This document shows, piece by piece, positions 40,389 through 48,805 of a DNA stretch of 64,000 nucleotides. Source of the stretch: Solirubrobacterales bacterium (lineage in GTDB: Bacteria; Actinomycetota; Thermoleophilia; Solirubrobacterales; JACPNS01); contig JACPNS010000021.1 in assembly GCA_016185345.1 (NCBI GenBank), forward strand, positions 186,001-250,000, given 5' to 3'. Each line of letters starts with the position of its first letter. Position 1 is the stretch's first letter. The position numbers and the translations under genes are program-made. The notes under the pieces were generated by a model. The model searched no databases. It saw nothing but the letters and a program-made list of their open reading frames with translations, and was not told the DNA's origin.

Positions 40389-40802
40389 TCAACTTACCTT
40401 CTTCTTGGTAGGTGACTTCGTCTTGCAAGTTTTCTTGGTCTTCTTCTTCTTCTTCTTCGCACCGTTGCACTTCTTTGTTCTCTGCGAAGCAGCAGTCACG
40501 ACCCAGTCGCGGTAGATGGCTACGACCAGGTCGCTCTGCTGCAGAACCGACAGGGCCAGGGGCCCGGCCGACAGCGCTACATACGGGAGCGTGCTGTAAC
40601 GGTTGTTCACCGAGAACGAACCGTTCGGCAACGCGCGCAAGAGCGCATCTGTTGTCGCGGTGATCTGCTCGGGTGCTGCGCCCTCGGCGAGGTTCAGTTG
40701 CGCGATTACGCGCTGCTGCGCAGGCTCGGCCGCGCTTGCGCCAGCGGCGGGCAGAATGGCCGCGAAAGCGGCAAGAAGCGAGATGACGAGAAGTTTCTTC
40801 AT
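40389..40802 (-). CDS. Secreted protein with subtilisin-propeptide-like domain
   Basis: A 137-residue exported protein. The signal peptide MKKLLVISLLAAFAAILPAAGASAAE is followed by about 70 residues (RVIAQLNLAEGAAPEQITATTDALL...STLPYVALSAGPLALSVLQQSDLVVAIYRD) resembling the inhibitor I9/subtilisin prodomain fold, which normally precedes a protease domain. Here the protease is absent; instead a Lys-rich tail with two Cys (KKKKKKTKKTCKTKS) ends the protein. It could act as a free protease inhibitor or chaperone. The family assignment is by pattern only. Confidence 0.65.
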   Translation of the reverse strand: MKKLLVISLLAAFAAILPAAGASAAEPAQQRVIAQLNLAEGAAPEQITATTDALLRALPNGSFSVNNRYSTLPYVALSAGPLALSVLQQSDLVVAIYRDWVVTAASQRTKKCNGAKKKKKKTKKTCKTKSPTKKKVS

Positions 40803-41127
40803 GAAAGTCGCGAGCCGAGCCGTCCTTGACTCGCCATCAAGATATGCGCGAATCCCCGGATGCGCAAGGGAAAGCCGTTTGATCAGTCGTTCACATCGGC
40901 ATTCGGGCTCAAGCTACTAACCCACGTCTGTGCTTGATTCGCCCAGTGCGTCGCGGTGGATTTTGCGACCGCGAAAATCCCGCAGGACGGTGAACAGCTG
41001 CTTCGGTTATCGCCGAGCTCGGCCGGCCAAGATCAGCACTGAGAAGTTTGAAAAACCGATCACCATCGCAAGGCGGCTGTTGATCGCAAGGAACTTCACG
41101 TGACGGCCCTCCGGTACCGCATCTGTA
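40803..41127. other. Non-coding gap with one weak hairpin
   Basis: About 325 bases between two minus-strand genes. A stem of about nine pairs with a bulge (GGATTTT at 40958-40964 with AAAATCC at 40974-40980) could terminate the lipoprotein transcript on the minus strand. A 30-codon open frame beginning VKFLAINSRLAMVIG (near 41100) is present but unsupported. Nothing else is recognised. Confidence 0.5.
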
Positions 41128-41691
41128 TCACTTTCGAAGCTGTGTGATCTTTGCGAGCTCTTGGGTCGCGCCCTGGATGACCAAGTTTGCAAGCTGAACT
41201 GTGGCCGGCCCGCCTGAGCCTGAGTTGGCCTCCGCTGCGCGTAGGGACGCCCGGTCGTTCAGCTGCATCGCCGACAGGTAGCCTGCGTCGCCCGATGGGG
41301 ATGCCGGCCGGGCGCCGTCAGCAGTGACCCCGAGCGATTTGAGCGAGATATCGAGCGTGTAAGACGCCTTGGCCAGGTTCTCGATCCTGTCGCCGGTGTT
41401 GCGGAGGCGATCGAGCTTCGCGCTCCACTTCTCGCGCTCGGCGAGCGCTGACTCGGCGAACGCTTTGATCTCGGGTTCCGCGGTCGTCCTGAGGATTGCG
41501 TTCGAGTACCCGACAGCGTTCGCGATCTGAGCTGCAGCGACAGCTTCATAAGCAGAGTCGAGCTTGTTGCGACGGTCGACCTCGGGGTTTCCGGTGGTTG
41601 TTGAGTCGCCACAGCCAGTCACCGCCAGCGCGGCGACGGCCAGCAGAACGAGAATGGTTCTTGCCGTATTCACACGCCAATCATGGCGCAT
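41128..41691 (-). CDS. Putative lipoprotein, function unknown
   Basis: A 187-residue protein with a signal peptide and lipobox (LLAVAALAVTGCGDS), so probably lipid-anchored at the outer face of the membrane. The mature part is helical and Ala/Glu-rich (SAYEAVAAAQIANAVGYSNAIL...EIKAFAESALAEREKWSAKLDRL) with hints of a four-helix bundle. GTG 41673 is an alternative start giving a shorter n-region. No family recognised. It lies four bases from the stop of the glycosidase-like gene on the same strand. Confidence 0.75.
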   Translation of the reverse strand: MRHDWRVNTARTILVLLAVAALAVTGCGDSTTTGNPEVDRRNKLDSAYEAVAAAQIANAVGYSNAILRTTAEPEIKAFAESALAEREKWSAKLDRLRNTGDRIENLAKASYTLDISLKSLGVTADGARPASPSGDAGYLSAMQLNDRASLRAAEANSGSGGPATVQLANLVIQGATQELAKITQLRK

Positions 41692-41695
41692 CGGA

Positions 41696-42667
41696 CTACT
41701 TGCGGTACTTCGTCAACCAGTTGGTCAGCGCGTAGTAACCAGCGCGCGGCACGCCGGTCGGCGAGATCATGCCCGAGTCCCACTTGAACGGGTAGCTGCC
41801 TTCGCCCGGCTGCAGCGTGCCGTACCAGGAGTACAGGTAGACGCGCTTGATGCGGGGCGACTTGAGGCCAAGGTTCAGTGCCCTCGTGGTTGCCTGCGCG
41901 GCGCGCTGCTCGTTGTAGGCGTACTTGTAGTTGAAGGCGACGATTCCGCCGACCTCGGTCAGCCAGACCTCGCCCTTCACGGCTTCAAGGAACTTCTTGG
42001 TTGTGCTCTTCTTCCAGGTCTTGTTGCCGTTTGTGTCGGTGTAGCTGTGCAGTCCCCAGATCTTCGGCTGCTTTGCCGTCTTCAGGAATTTCTTGAGCCA
42101 CGGCAACATGTTCGTCTGGTCAAGAACGTCGGCCGCGACGATCTTGCAGCTTGGGCAGATCGTCTTGGTGATGTTGAAGTACTGGGCCGCGCGCTTGGGG
42201 TTGTTGACCGTCGGCTGCGACTTGTGGTTGGCCTCGTTCCACGGCGAAATCGTCTTCAGGTTGGGGTAGCGGGCGAGGGCGAAGTTGAGCGCCTCGGCGT
42301 ACTCGGCCACGGTTGGAAGCTTGGTCGGGAACGCGTATGAGCGCTCGAAGGAGATCAACGGGTCAACGCCGGCGTCCTGCGCGCCCTTCATCCACGCGTC
42401 CATGCGCTCCAGCTCGATCGGGTGCTGGTAGAAGTCGTAAGGCACGATCCGACGTGAGATCTTTGAGCGGGTAGCGGCGAAGTTCCGGTCGTAGAACATC
42501 GGGTAGTTGTTGTCGGCGACGCCGACCAACGGCACCTTCACCACTATGGCGGCGGCCTTTTTCTTCTTGGCCTTTGCGTCGGCGGAGAGGGGCAACGCAA
42601 CGGCAACGGTCAAAAGCGCCAAAAGGGTAAGGACGATCGAAATGCGGGGGATACGTACTGCGCTCAA
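41696..42667 (-). CDS. Secreted glycoside hydrolase-like (TIM-barrel) protein
   Basis: A 323-residue exported protein with a signal peptide (VRIPRISIVLTLLALLTVAVALPLSADA). The clan GH-A hallmarks are PWNEANHKSQP (acid/base Glu after Asn at strand 4) and VWLTEVGG (nucleophile Glu at strand 7), so a retaining glycosidase is likely; the exact GH family is unclear. I start at TTG 42667 because GGAGG on the minus strand (42678-42674) lies 6 nt before it. The frame extends about 99 codons further, but that part is antisense to the valS start. Confidence 0.8.
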   Translation of the reverse strand: MSAVRIPRISIVLTLLALLTVAVALPLSADAKAKKKKAAAIVVKVPLVGVADNNYPMFYDRNFAATRSKISRRIVPYDFYQHPIELERMDAWMKGAQDAGVDPLISFERSYAFPTKLPTVAEYAEALNFALARYPNLKTISPWNEANHKSQPTVNNPKRAAQYFNITKTICPSCKIVAADVLDQTNMLPWLKKFLKTAKQPKIWGLHSYTDTNGNKTWKKSTTKKFLEAVKGEVWLTEVGGIVAFNYKYAYNEQRAAQATTRALNLGLKSPRIKRVYLYSWYGTLQPGEGSYPFKWDSGMISPTGVPRAGYYALTNWLTKYRK

Positions 42668-42808
42668 AATGGTCCTCCATGAACCTTGGTTTTCGGCGCC
42701 GCTTGCGATCTGAGGTCGCGGCGTATGGCGGCTGCCATTTGGAGAAAAATGTTCGGTCAAGCGTAGAGTGCGAGACGGCCGCAAAAGTTGCGGTTGAAGC
42801 GCCACTCC

Positions 42809-42814
42809 TAAACT
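42809..42814 (+). promoter_or_regulatory. Putative -10 box of valS
   Basis: TAAACT, 8 nt before ATG 42823. Leaderless-type spacing. Confidence 0.45.
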
Positions 42815-42822
42815 CTCTCGGC

Positions 42823-45378
42823 ATGTCGACCCCTCGTCTAGAGACTCTCGAGCGACGCACGCGTTACGAACCTTCAGAGGTCGAACAGCGAATTCTCGAC
42901 AAATGGCTTGAATCAGGGATTTTCCATCCCGAAGACGAGGGAGACGCAGAATCCAACTACTCAATTGTGATTCCGCCGCCGAACGTAACAGGTGCCCTAC
43001 ACATGGGCCACGCGCTCAACGGCTCGATCCAGGACACTTTGATTCGTCGTGCCCGCATGCAGGGCAAGCGTGCCAAGTGGGTGCTCGGGACCGACCACGC
43101 CGGAATCGCGACGCAGGCTCAGGTCGAGAAGCTGCTGGTCAAGGAGGGCACCACGCGCCAGGAGCTCGGCCGCGAGGAATTCGAGAAGCGTGTCTGGGAG
43201 TGGCGCGAGCAGTACGGCGCCACGATCGTCGGTCAGTTCAAGCGCCTCGGCGCCAGCTGCGACTATTCCGAAGAGCACTTCACGATGGACGAGGGCTACG
43301 CCAAGGCCGTCGCCAAGGTCTTCACTGCCCTTTATGAGAAGGGCTACATCTACCGCGACAATTACATGGTCAACTGGGACCCGGGCATCGGCTCGGCGAT
43401 CAGCGACCTCGAGGTCGAGGACAAAGAGGTCGAGGGTGCGATGTACGACATCCACTACCCGTTCGAGGACGGCAGCGGCGTACTGACCGTTTCGACCACG
43501 CGCCCGGAGACGATGCTCGCCGACACCGCCGTCGCGGTCAACCCGAACGACGAACGCTTCAAGGACCACGTGGGCAAGAACGTGATCCTCCCGATCCTCG
43601 ATCGACCGATCCCAGTGATCGCCGACGACCACGTGGACCTCGAGTTCGGAACCGGCGCGCTCAAGATCACGCCAGGGCACGACCCGAACGACTTCGAGAT
43701 CGGCCGCAAGCACGGCCTTGAAGAATTGACCGTGATCGGCTTCGACGCAAAGATGACCGAGAACGCCGGTGAGTTCGCCGGCATGAAAGTGCTCGACGCG
43801 CGCGAGGCGATCGTCGACAAACTGCGCGTGATCGGCGCACTTGGCGACGTGAAGCCGCACACCCATGTGATTCCGCACTCGCACCGTTCGGGTGAGCGGA
43901 TCGAGCCGTTGATTTCGCTGCAGTGGTTCTGCGACATGCGCGAGCTGGCTGGCCCTGCCATTGACGTGGTCAAGAACGGACGCGTGAAGTTCGTGCCCGA
44001 TCGATGGGGCCGCGTCTATCTGAACTGGATGGAAGAGATCCGCCCGTGGTGTGTTTCGCGGCAGCTCTGGTGGGGCCACAGGCTCCCGGTCTGGTACCGC
44101 GGCGAGGAGATCTATGTGGGCGAGACCGAGCCCGAGGGCGAGGGTTGGACCCGCGATGAGGATGTCCTTGACACCTGGTTCTCAAGCGCGCTCTGGCCGT
44201 TCGCCACGATGGGCTGGCCAGCGGAGACGACTCAGCAGAAGGCCTTCTATCCGACCGACGTACTGAGCACCGCCCGCGACATCATCTTCCTCTGGGTCGC
44301 CCGAATGATCATGATGGGCCTTGAGTTCAAGGGCGACATTCCCTTTGACGACGTCTACATCCACTCAGTGATCCAGGCGCCCGACGGACGGCGCATGAGC
44401 AAGTCCTTGGGAACCGGGATCGACCCGCTCGAACAGATCGACGAGCACGGCGCCGACGCCACGCGCTTCGGCCTGCTCGCGATGTCCTCCGCGCAGGACG
44501 TTCGCTACTCGATCGAAAAGGTCAAGCAGGGAAGCGACCTTGCCAACAAGCTCTGGAATGCCTCGCGGCTGATTCTCCTCAAGGCCGCCGACGCGCCGCC
44601 GGCACCGACGGTCGAATCCCACGAGGACGCCTGGATCCTTTCGCGCCTCGAGCACACGATCGTCGAGACCAATCGCCTGATCGACGCTTATGACTTCTCG
44701 CACGCAGCGCTGGGCATCTACGACTTCTTCTTCAGCGACTTCTGCGACTGGTACCTCGAGCTCGTAAAGCCGCGTCTCTGGAATGAGGGCGACAACGACC
44801 TCGTCTCGGCCAACCTGCTTTATGTGCTGGAACAGACGCTCGCGTTGATGCACCCGATGATGCCGTTTGTGACCGAAGAAATCTGGTCACTGATGCCGGG
44901 GGAGCGACGCCTGCTGGCGGGATCGCCGTACCCGCAGTCCGACCACGACCGGGCGAACCCCGATTCCGAACTGCGGATCGGAAACTTGATCTCTGCGGTG
45001 ACAGCCCTGCGCCGCTACCGCGATGACCTTGGCGTGGCTCCGAGTGCTGGCCTTCGCGGCAGGCTCACCGCCGAGGGCTACGACGGGGTCGAGGAGCAGC
45101 TCGCTCGTCTCGCGCGAATCGAGCTCGGCGGCGATGATGAGTCGGTTGGCGCGCTAGCGATCCCTGGCGGCTCGATCGAGATGTTCACCAGCGATGCATT
45201 TGACCCGGCCGAGATCGAGGCCAAGAAGGCAGTCCGTGCCGAGGAACTCCGTGGCGAGATTGCCCGCGTCAACGGCAAACTCGGAAACGAGCAGTTTGTC
45301 GCCAAGGCACCGGCCGAGGTGGTCGACGCAGAGCGTGAGAAGCTCGCGCGCTTCGAAGCCGAGCTCGCGGCGCTGTAG
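42823..45378 (+). CDS. valS: Valine-tRNA ligase
   Basis: An 851-residue class I aminoacyl-tRNA synthetase. The HIGH motif is PPPNVTGALHMGHAL (about 46-60), the CP1 editing domain contains STTRPETMLADTAVAVNP, and the KMSKS motif is GRRMSKSLGTGIDP. The C-terminal coiled-coil arm (EIEAKKAVRAEELRGEIARVNGKL) is present. I start at ATG 42823 (MSTPRLETLERRTRYEPSEVEQ); the frame is open upstream to 42679 but that reaches into the glycosidase gene. folC follows 6 bases later, a common actinobacterial pair. Confidence 0.97.
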   Translation: MSTPRLETLERRTRYEPSEVEQRILDKWLESGIFHPEDEGDAESNYSIVIPPPNVTGALHMGHALNGSIQDTLIRRARMQGKRAKWVLGTDHAGIATQAQVEKLLVKEGTTRQELGREEFEKRVWEWREQYGATIVGQFKRLGASCDYSEEHFTMDEGYAKAVAKVFTALYEKGYIYRDNYMVNWDPGIGSAISDLEVEDKEVEGAMYDIHYPFEDGSGVLTVSTTRPETMLADTAVAVNPNDERFKDHVGKNVILPILDRPIPVIADDHVDLEFGTGALKITPGHDPNDFEIGRKHGLEELTVIGFDAKMTENAGEFAGMKVLDAREAIVDKLRVIGALGDVKPHTHVIPHSHRSGERIEPLISLQWFCDMRELAGPAIDVVKNGRVKFVPDRWGRVYLNWMEEIRPWCVSRQLWWGHRLPVWYRGEEIYVGETEPEGEGWTRDEDVLDTWFSSALWPFATMGWPAETTQQKAFYPTDVLSTARDIIFLWVARMIMMGLEFKGDIPFDDVYIHSVIQAPDGRRMSKSLGTGIDPLEQIDEHGADATRFGLLAMSSAQDVRYSIEKVKQGSDLANKLWNASRLILLKAADAPPAPTVESHEDAWILSRLEHTIVETNRLIDAYDFSHAALGIYDFFFSDFCDWYLELVKPRLWNEGDNDLVSANLLYVLEQTLALMHPMMPFVTEEIWSLMPGERRLLAGSPYPQSDHDRANPDSELRIGNLISAVTALRRYRDDLGVAPSAGLRGRLTAEGYDGVEEQLARLARIELGGDDESVGALAIPGGSIEMFTSDAFDPAEIEAKKAVRAEELRGEIARVNGKLGNEQFVAKAPAEVVDAEREKLARFEAELAAL

Positions 45379-45384
45379 GCGCCG

Positions 45385-46671
45385 ATGACCGACGCGCACG
45401 CGATCGAAGAGTTTCTGCTTGGGCGCGAGCAGCTCGGGATGCGCTTCGGACTTGAGCGGATGCGTCGATTGCTTGGACACGTGGGCGATCCGCAGGGCGT
45501 TGTGCCAGCCGTCCATGTCGTTGGCACCAACGGGAAGTCATCAACCACATTGATGACTGCGGCCGCGCTCCGCGCTCAGGGACTGCGCACCGGCGCCTTC
45601 ACCTCGCCGCATTTGATCAGCTTTCGCGAGCGGGTCGAGATCGACGGGGAAATGATCTCCGAGGACGCGTTTCGCGACTCGGCCGCCCGCGTGGTTGCTG
45701 CGGTCGAGGTTGACGACGGTCACGCCGAACCCGACGACCTCGTGACGCAGTTCGAGGCCGTGGCTGCGATCGCGTTCTGCGCCTGTTCCGACGCCGGGCT
45801 TGACGTGATCGTTGTCGAGGCAGGACTCGGCGGAAGGCTCGACGCCACGAACGTTCTCGGCGACTCGCGAGTTCAGGTGCTGACCGGGGTGGGGATCGAT
45901 CACACCCAGTATCTCGGCGACACGCTCGACGCGATTGCACGCGAAAAGGTTGCCGTTGTCCGAAGCGGCGCGCTGCTGGTGAGCGGCCCGCTCCCGTCAG
46001 TCGTGCGGCCGGTCGTCAATACCGTGACCGACGAACGCGATGCCAACTGGATCGAGTTGCACGGTGTCGCCCCGCGCTTTGCCGATCTGCCCGGCGAGTT
46101 TGTGCGCGAGAATGCGTCGCTGGCGATGGTCGCCGCTGAAAGCACGCTGGAACGCGTTCGGCCGGGTGTCCGGTTCGACGCCGTGCGCGCCGAGGAGGCG
46201 ATCCATGCCTTCGTAGCGGGTGAGCGGCACCTCGGCCGCCTGCAGATCGCCAACGACGAGCCCTTCGAGATCCGGGACTCTGCGCACAATCCGCAGGCCG
46301 CACAAGCTCTGGCCCTGGCCGTCGACGAGCTCGCCGAGGGCAGACCCGTAACATTGCTCGTCGCAATGCTTGCTGACAAACCCGTTGATGAAACGCTTAC
46401 AGAACTTCTCGCGATGGTGCCCGACGATGGAGTCGTGATCTGCACCGCTGCGACCAGCCCACGCTCGCTGCCAGCCGAGGAGCTCGCGGCGCGCGTCACT
46501 GCAATCGCGGCGCCTGGCGTCCGCGTTGAAGCCGTCGACGGACCAGTGGCCGCGCTCGGGCGTGCTCGTGAAGTCGCCGGACGTGACGGTCTACTCTGCG
46601 TGGCCGGCTCCAACTATTTGATTGCTGACCTGCTGCGCCAACCCGGATCGGGAGCCGGTTCAATTCTGTGA
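45385..46671 (+). CDS. folC: Folylpolyglutamate synthase/dihydrofolate synthase
   Basis: A 428-residue Mur-ligase-family enzyme that adds glutamates to (dihydro)folate using ATP. The P-loop is VVGTNGKSSTTLMTAAAL (about 48-65), the omega-loop region is FTSPHLISFRERVEIDGEMIS, and the central block EAGLGGRLDATN and IDHTQYLGDTLDAIAREK follow. The C-terminal domain has the Mur-type RDSAHNPQA motif. It is co-transcribed with valS, and its stop overlaps the GTG of a small membrane-protein gene. Confidence 0.95.
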   Translation: MTDAHAIEEFLLGREQLGMRFGLERMRRLLGHVGDPQGVVPAVHVVGTNGKSSTTLMTAAALRAQGLRTGAFTSPHLISFRERVEIDGEMISEDAFRDSAARVVAAVEVDDGHAEPDDLVTQFEAVAAIAFCACSDAGLDVIVVEAGLGGRLDATNVLGDSRVQVLTGVGIDHTQYLGDTLDAIAREKVAVVRSGALLVSGPLPSVVRPVVNTVTDERDANWIELHGVAPRFADLPGEFVRENASLAMVAAESTLERVRPGVRFDAVRAEEAIHAFVAGERHLGRLQIANDEPFEIRDSAHNPQAAQALALAVDELAEGRPVTLLVAMLADKPVDETLTELLAMVPDDGVVICTAATSPRSLPAEELAARVTAIAAPGVRVEAVDGPVAALGRAREVAGRDGLLCVAGSNYLIADLLRQPGSGAGSIL

Positions 46672-46841
46672 ACCCGAACGAGCCCACAAAAGGCACGATC
46701 CCGCCGCCGCCGATTGAGCCGCCTGAGCCGCCGCAACCACCATCGTTGCTCGCGATGGTGCTGATCGTCGCGGCTGTAGTCGCCGTTGTGATCCTGATCT
46801 TTTCTGGGCTGGGGTATGTACTCGGCAAGTTCATCTTTTAA
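46668..46841 (+). CDS. 57-residue Pro-rich single-pass membrane protein
   Basis: Starts at GTG 46668 within the folC stop (GTGA) and ends TAA 46839-46841. The product has a Pro-rich N-terminus (NEPTKGTIPPPPIEPPEPPQ) and one C-terminal membrane helix (LAMVLIVAAVVAVVILIF). Coupling to folC and the clear helix support it. Function unknown. Confidence 0.6.
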   Translation: MNPNEPTKGTIPPPPIEPPEPPQPPSLLAMVLIVAAVVAVVILIFSGLGYVLGKFIF

Positions 46842-46887
46842 AGTGATCATTCGGCTGCCGCAGTGGGGGATACACTCGCGACGATCT

Positions 46888-47502
46888 ATGGGCAGCACCA
46901 TTCGTGAATCAAACGCACCCGCAGTGGTGCCAGTCGCACTCCTCGGCATCGAGAACAGCGGGATCGGCGTCGCCGCCAATCTGGTGGTCGTCTTTCTGAT
47001 CGCGATCGACCTCGCACTCGTCTTCTGGACCTACGCCGATTCGCGTCGCCGCCTCCAGGACCCAGTCCTGATCGGATCGGCCACGTTGGCAGCGTTGATC
47101 TTCCCGTTTGCGGGCGCTCTCGTCTACGCGATCGTTCGCCCGCCAGAGACGCTCGACGACGCCTACGAGCGCGAGCTCGACGTGCGCGCCGCAGAACTGC
47201 GTGTTCGCCTGCTCGAGGCTGCTGTCAAGGGCGGACCCGGCAGCAGCGCGGCAAGCGCATCGGTTGCCGCTGAAATTTCCGGCGAGCCCTCAACGCGCCG
47301 TGGATCGGCTGCGCCACCGGCTCAGTCGCGTCAAGGCGGCCAATCACGCCCAGCACAGTCTTCTCAACCGCGCCGCACCGAGTCCGGCCGTTCGCCCGAA
47401 AAGGGCGCACCGCAGGCATCGTCTCAGCGCCCTGGTCAGCCCCAGCGTCCATCTCCCGGGGGTCCTTCGCGGCCGCCGGCGGCTGGCGCAGACGGCGCCT
47501 GA
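46888..47502 (+). CDS. Two-helix membrane protein with disordered tail
   Basis: About 204 residues from ATG 46888. Two membrane helices (about GVAANLVVVFLIAIDLALVFW and LIGSATLAALIFPFAGALVYAIV) are separated by the basic loop TYADSRRRLQDP and followed by a charged helix (DDAYERELDVRAAELRVRLLEAAV) and a long Ser/Pro/Gln/Arg-rich disordered tail. The helical part resembles the short PLDc_N-like membrane domains found in actinobacteria. It lies between folC and ndk on the same strand. Function unknown. Confidence 0.75.
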   Translation: MGSTIRESNAPAVVPVALLGIENSGIGVAANLVVVFLIAIDLALVFWTYADSRRRLQDPVLIGSATLAALIFPFAGALVYAIVRPPETLDDAYERELDVRAAELRVRLLEAAVKGGPGSSAASASVAAEISGEPSTRRGSAAPPAQSRQGGQSRPAQSSQPRRTESGRSPEKGAPQASSQRPGQPQRPSPGGPSRPPAAGADGA

Positions 47503-47538
47503 TCGCCTCTCTCAAACCAGATTCAGGAGAATCAACCT

Positions 47539-47946
47539 ATGGAACGCACACTCATCCTCGTGAAGCCTGACGCCTTCGAGCGCAACCTGACCGGCGAAGT
47601 TATCGCCCGTTTTGAGCGCAAGGGCCTTCGGCTCGTCGCGCTGAAGCAGCTGACTGCTGGCGAAGACCTCGCCAAGGAGCACTACGCCGAACACGTCGAG
47701 CGCCCGTTCTTCGGCGAGCTCGTCGAGTTCATCACCGGCGGACCGCTGGTCGCCGCAGTCCTTGAGGGTCCGCGCGCAGTCGCGGCCGCTCGCCAGACGA
47801 TCGGCGGCACCGACCCGGTCGAGGCAGCAACGCCTGGTTCGATCCGCGGTGACTACGGCCTCGAGGTTCAGAGCAACCTCGTCCACGGCTCAGACTCGCC
47901 GGAATCCGCAGCGCGCGAGATCGCGCTCTGGTTCCCCGAGCTCTAA
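47539..47946 (+). CDS. ndk: Nucleoside-diphosphate kinase
   Basis: A 135-residue NDP kinase that transfers the gamma phosphate of ATP to NDPs through phosphohistidine H116 in NLVHGSDS. The conserved N-terminal block [30 protein letters not shown] and [15 protein letters not shown] are intact, with the normal length. AGGAGAATCAACCT precedes the ATG. maf follows 9 bases later. Confidence 0.97.
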   Translation: MERTLILVKPDAFERNLTGEVIARFERKGLRLVALKQLTAGEDLAKEHYAEHVERPFFGELVEFITGGPLVAAVLEGPRAVAAARQTIGGTDPVEAATPGSIRGDYGLEVQSNLVHGSDSPESAAREIALWFPEL

Positions 47947-47955
47947 GGACGATTC

Positions 47956-48528
47956 TTGGCTCAGCCGCGACTGGTTCTGGCTTCCCGCTCACCGCAGCGT
48001 GAAGTGATCCTGTCGCGGCTCGGGCTTGATTTTGAAGTCGTGCCGTCGGGCGTCGATGAGTTCGACGCTGGCGATCCGACTTCGGTCGTGATCGGGAATG
48101 CTCTGCGCAAGGCGCGGGCGGTTTCTGATCGGTTGGCCGATCCCGAGGCGTTGGTTGTTGGTGGCGACACGGTGATCGTCCACCAGGGCGATGTGATCGG
48201 GAAGCCTGCCGACCCGGAAGAGGCTGCGACGTTCATGCGTCGGCTGAGTGGGAGCGAGCACGAGGTGCTCGGCGGGCTGGCTGTTGTCCGGTTTGGCGGC
48301 GAGGAGAAAACGGCGGCCACCGCTACGAAGGTGCGTTTTCGCGAGTTGAGCGCGGAGCTGATTGATTCCTACGTGGCCACGGGGGAGTGGCAGGACCGGT
48401 CCGGCGCCTACGCCATCCAACAGGGCGGATCGATCCTCGTCGAGTCCATCACCGGCGACTACCTAAACATCATCGGCCTATCCGTGAACGATCTCACCCA
48501 ACTCGCCCCAGAACTCGGAATCGCATAA
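47956..48528 (+). CDS. maf: Maf family nucleotide pyrophosphatase
   Basis: A 190-residue house-cleaning nucleoside triphosphate pyrophosphatase. The signature LVLASRSPQREVILSRLGLDFEVVPSGVDE opens the protein, VVGGDTVIV holds the catalytic Asp, and KPADPEEAATFMRRLSGSEHEVLGGLAV and SGAYAIQQGGSILVESITGDYLNIIGLS are family blocks. The start is TTG 47956, supported by AAGGA 6 nt upstream. Co-transcribed with ndk. Confidence 0.95.
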   Translation: MAQPRLVLASRSPQREVILSRLGLDFEVVPSGVDEFDAGDPTSVVIGNALRKARAVSDRLADPEALVVGGDTVIVHQGDVIGKPADPEEAATFMRRLSGSEHEVLGGLAVVRFGGEEKTAATATKVRFRELSAELIDSYVATGEWQDRSGAYAIQQGGSILVESITGDYLNIIGLSVNDLTQLAPELGIA

Positions 48529-48540
48529 TCAAGCAATTCC

Positions 48541-48616
48541 TTGCGACAAGGTTGCCACCTTGTCGTACGACATAGTCGCAACCTTGTAGGAAGAAACCCC
48601 TTGGGAATGGGGTTTC
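48541..48616 (+). other. Cluster of alternative hairpins between maf and mreB
   Basis: Hairpin A: GACAAGGT 48545-48552 with ACCTTGTC 48557-48564, loop TGCC. Hairpin B: ACAAGGTTGC 48546-48555 with GCAACCTTGT 48578-48587, which excludes A. Hairpin C: GAAACCCC 48593-48600 with GGGGTTTC 48609-48616. C may end ndk-maf; A and B look like alternative structures. The rest of the 277-base gap holds the mreB promoter candidate. Confidence 0.5.
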
Positions 48617-48713
48617 ACGGTTACACCAAGCTGGTTGTCGCGACGATGTGATTGCAGGATGCAAACCGACGCTCATCGATATTGCGAAAGGCCTGCAAAT
48701 ACACGCCCCTCGC

Positions 48714-48729
48714 TAGACTGCCCAGCGAG
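48714..48729 (+). promoter_or_regulatory. Putative mreB promoter -10 with CCCAGCGAG block
   Basis: TAGACT at 48714-48719 followed by CCCAGCGAG at 48721-48729, matching the arrangement before clpP. Leader about 80 nt. Confidence 0.4.
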
Positions 48730-48805
48730 CTGGACTCCGGCTCGAGATTTAGACCGACCCCTCTTCAATACCTGACAACGACGCCTCCACAGAGTCGATA
48801 AAAGC

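Noticed and set aside
41007-41192. 61-codon minus-strand frame containing a hydrophobic stretch
   Set aside because: It overlaps the lipoprotein 3' end, has no ribosome-binding site and no recognisable similarity; kept only as a remark under the non-coding gap.
42679-42822. Upstream extension of valS
   Set aside because: Residues before MSTPRLETLERR do not resemble ValS and would overlap the divergent glycosidase promoter and start.
42668-42964. Upstream extension of the glycosidase frame
   Set aside because: Antisense to the valS start; the TTG at 42667 has a strong Shine-Dalgarno sequence and begins a signal peptide.
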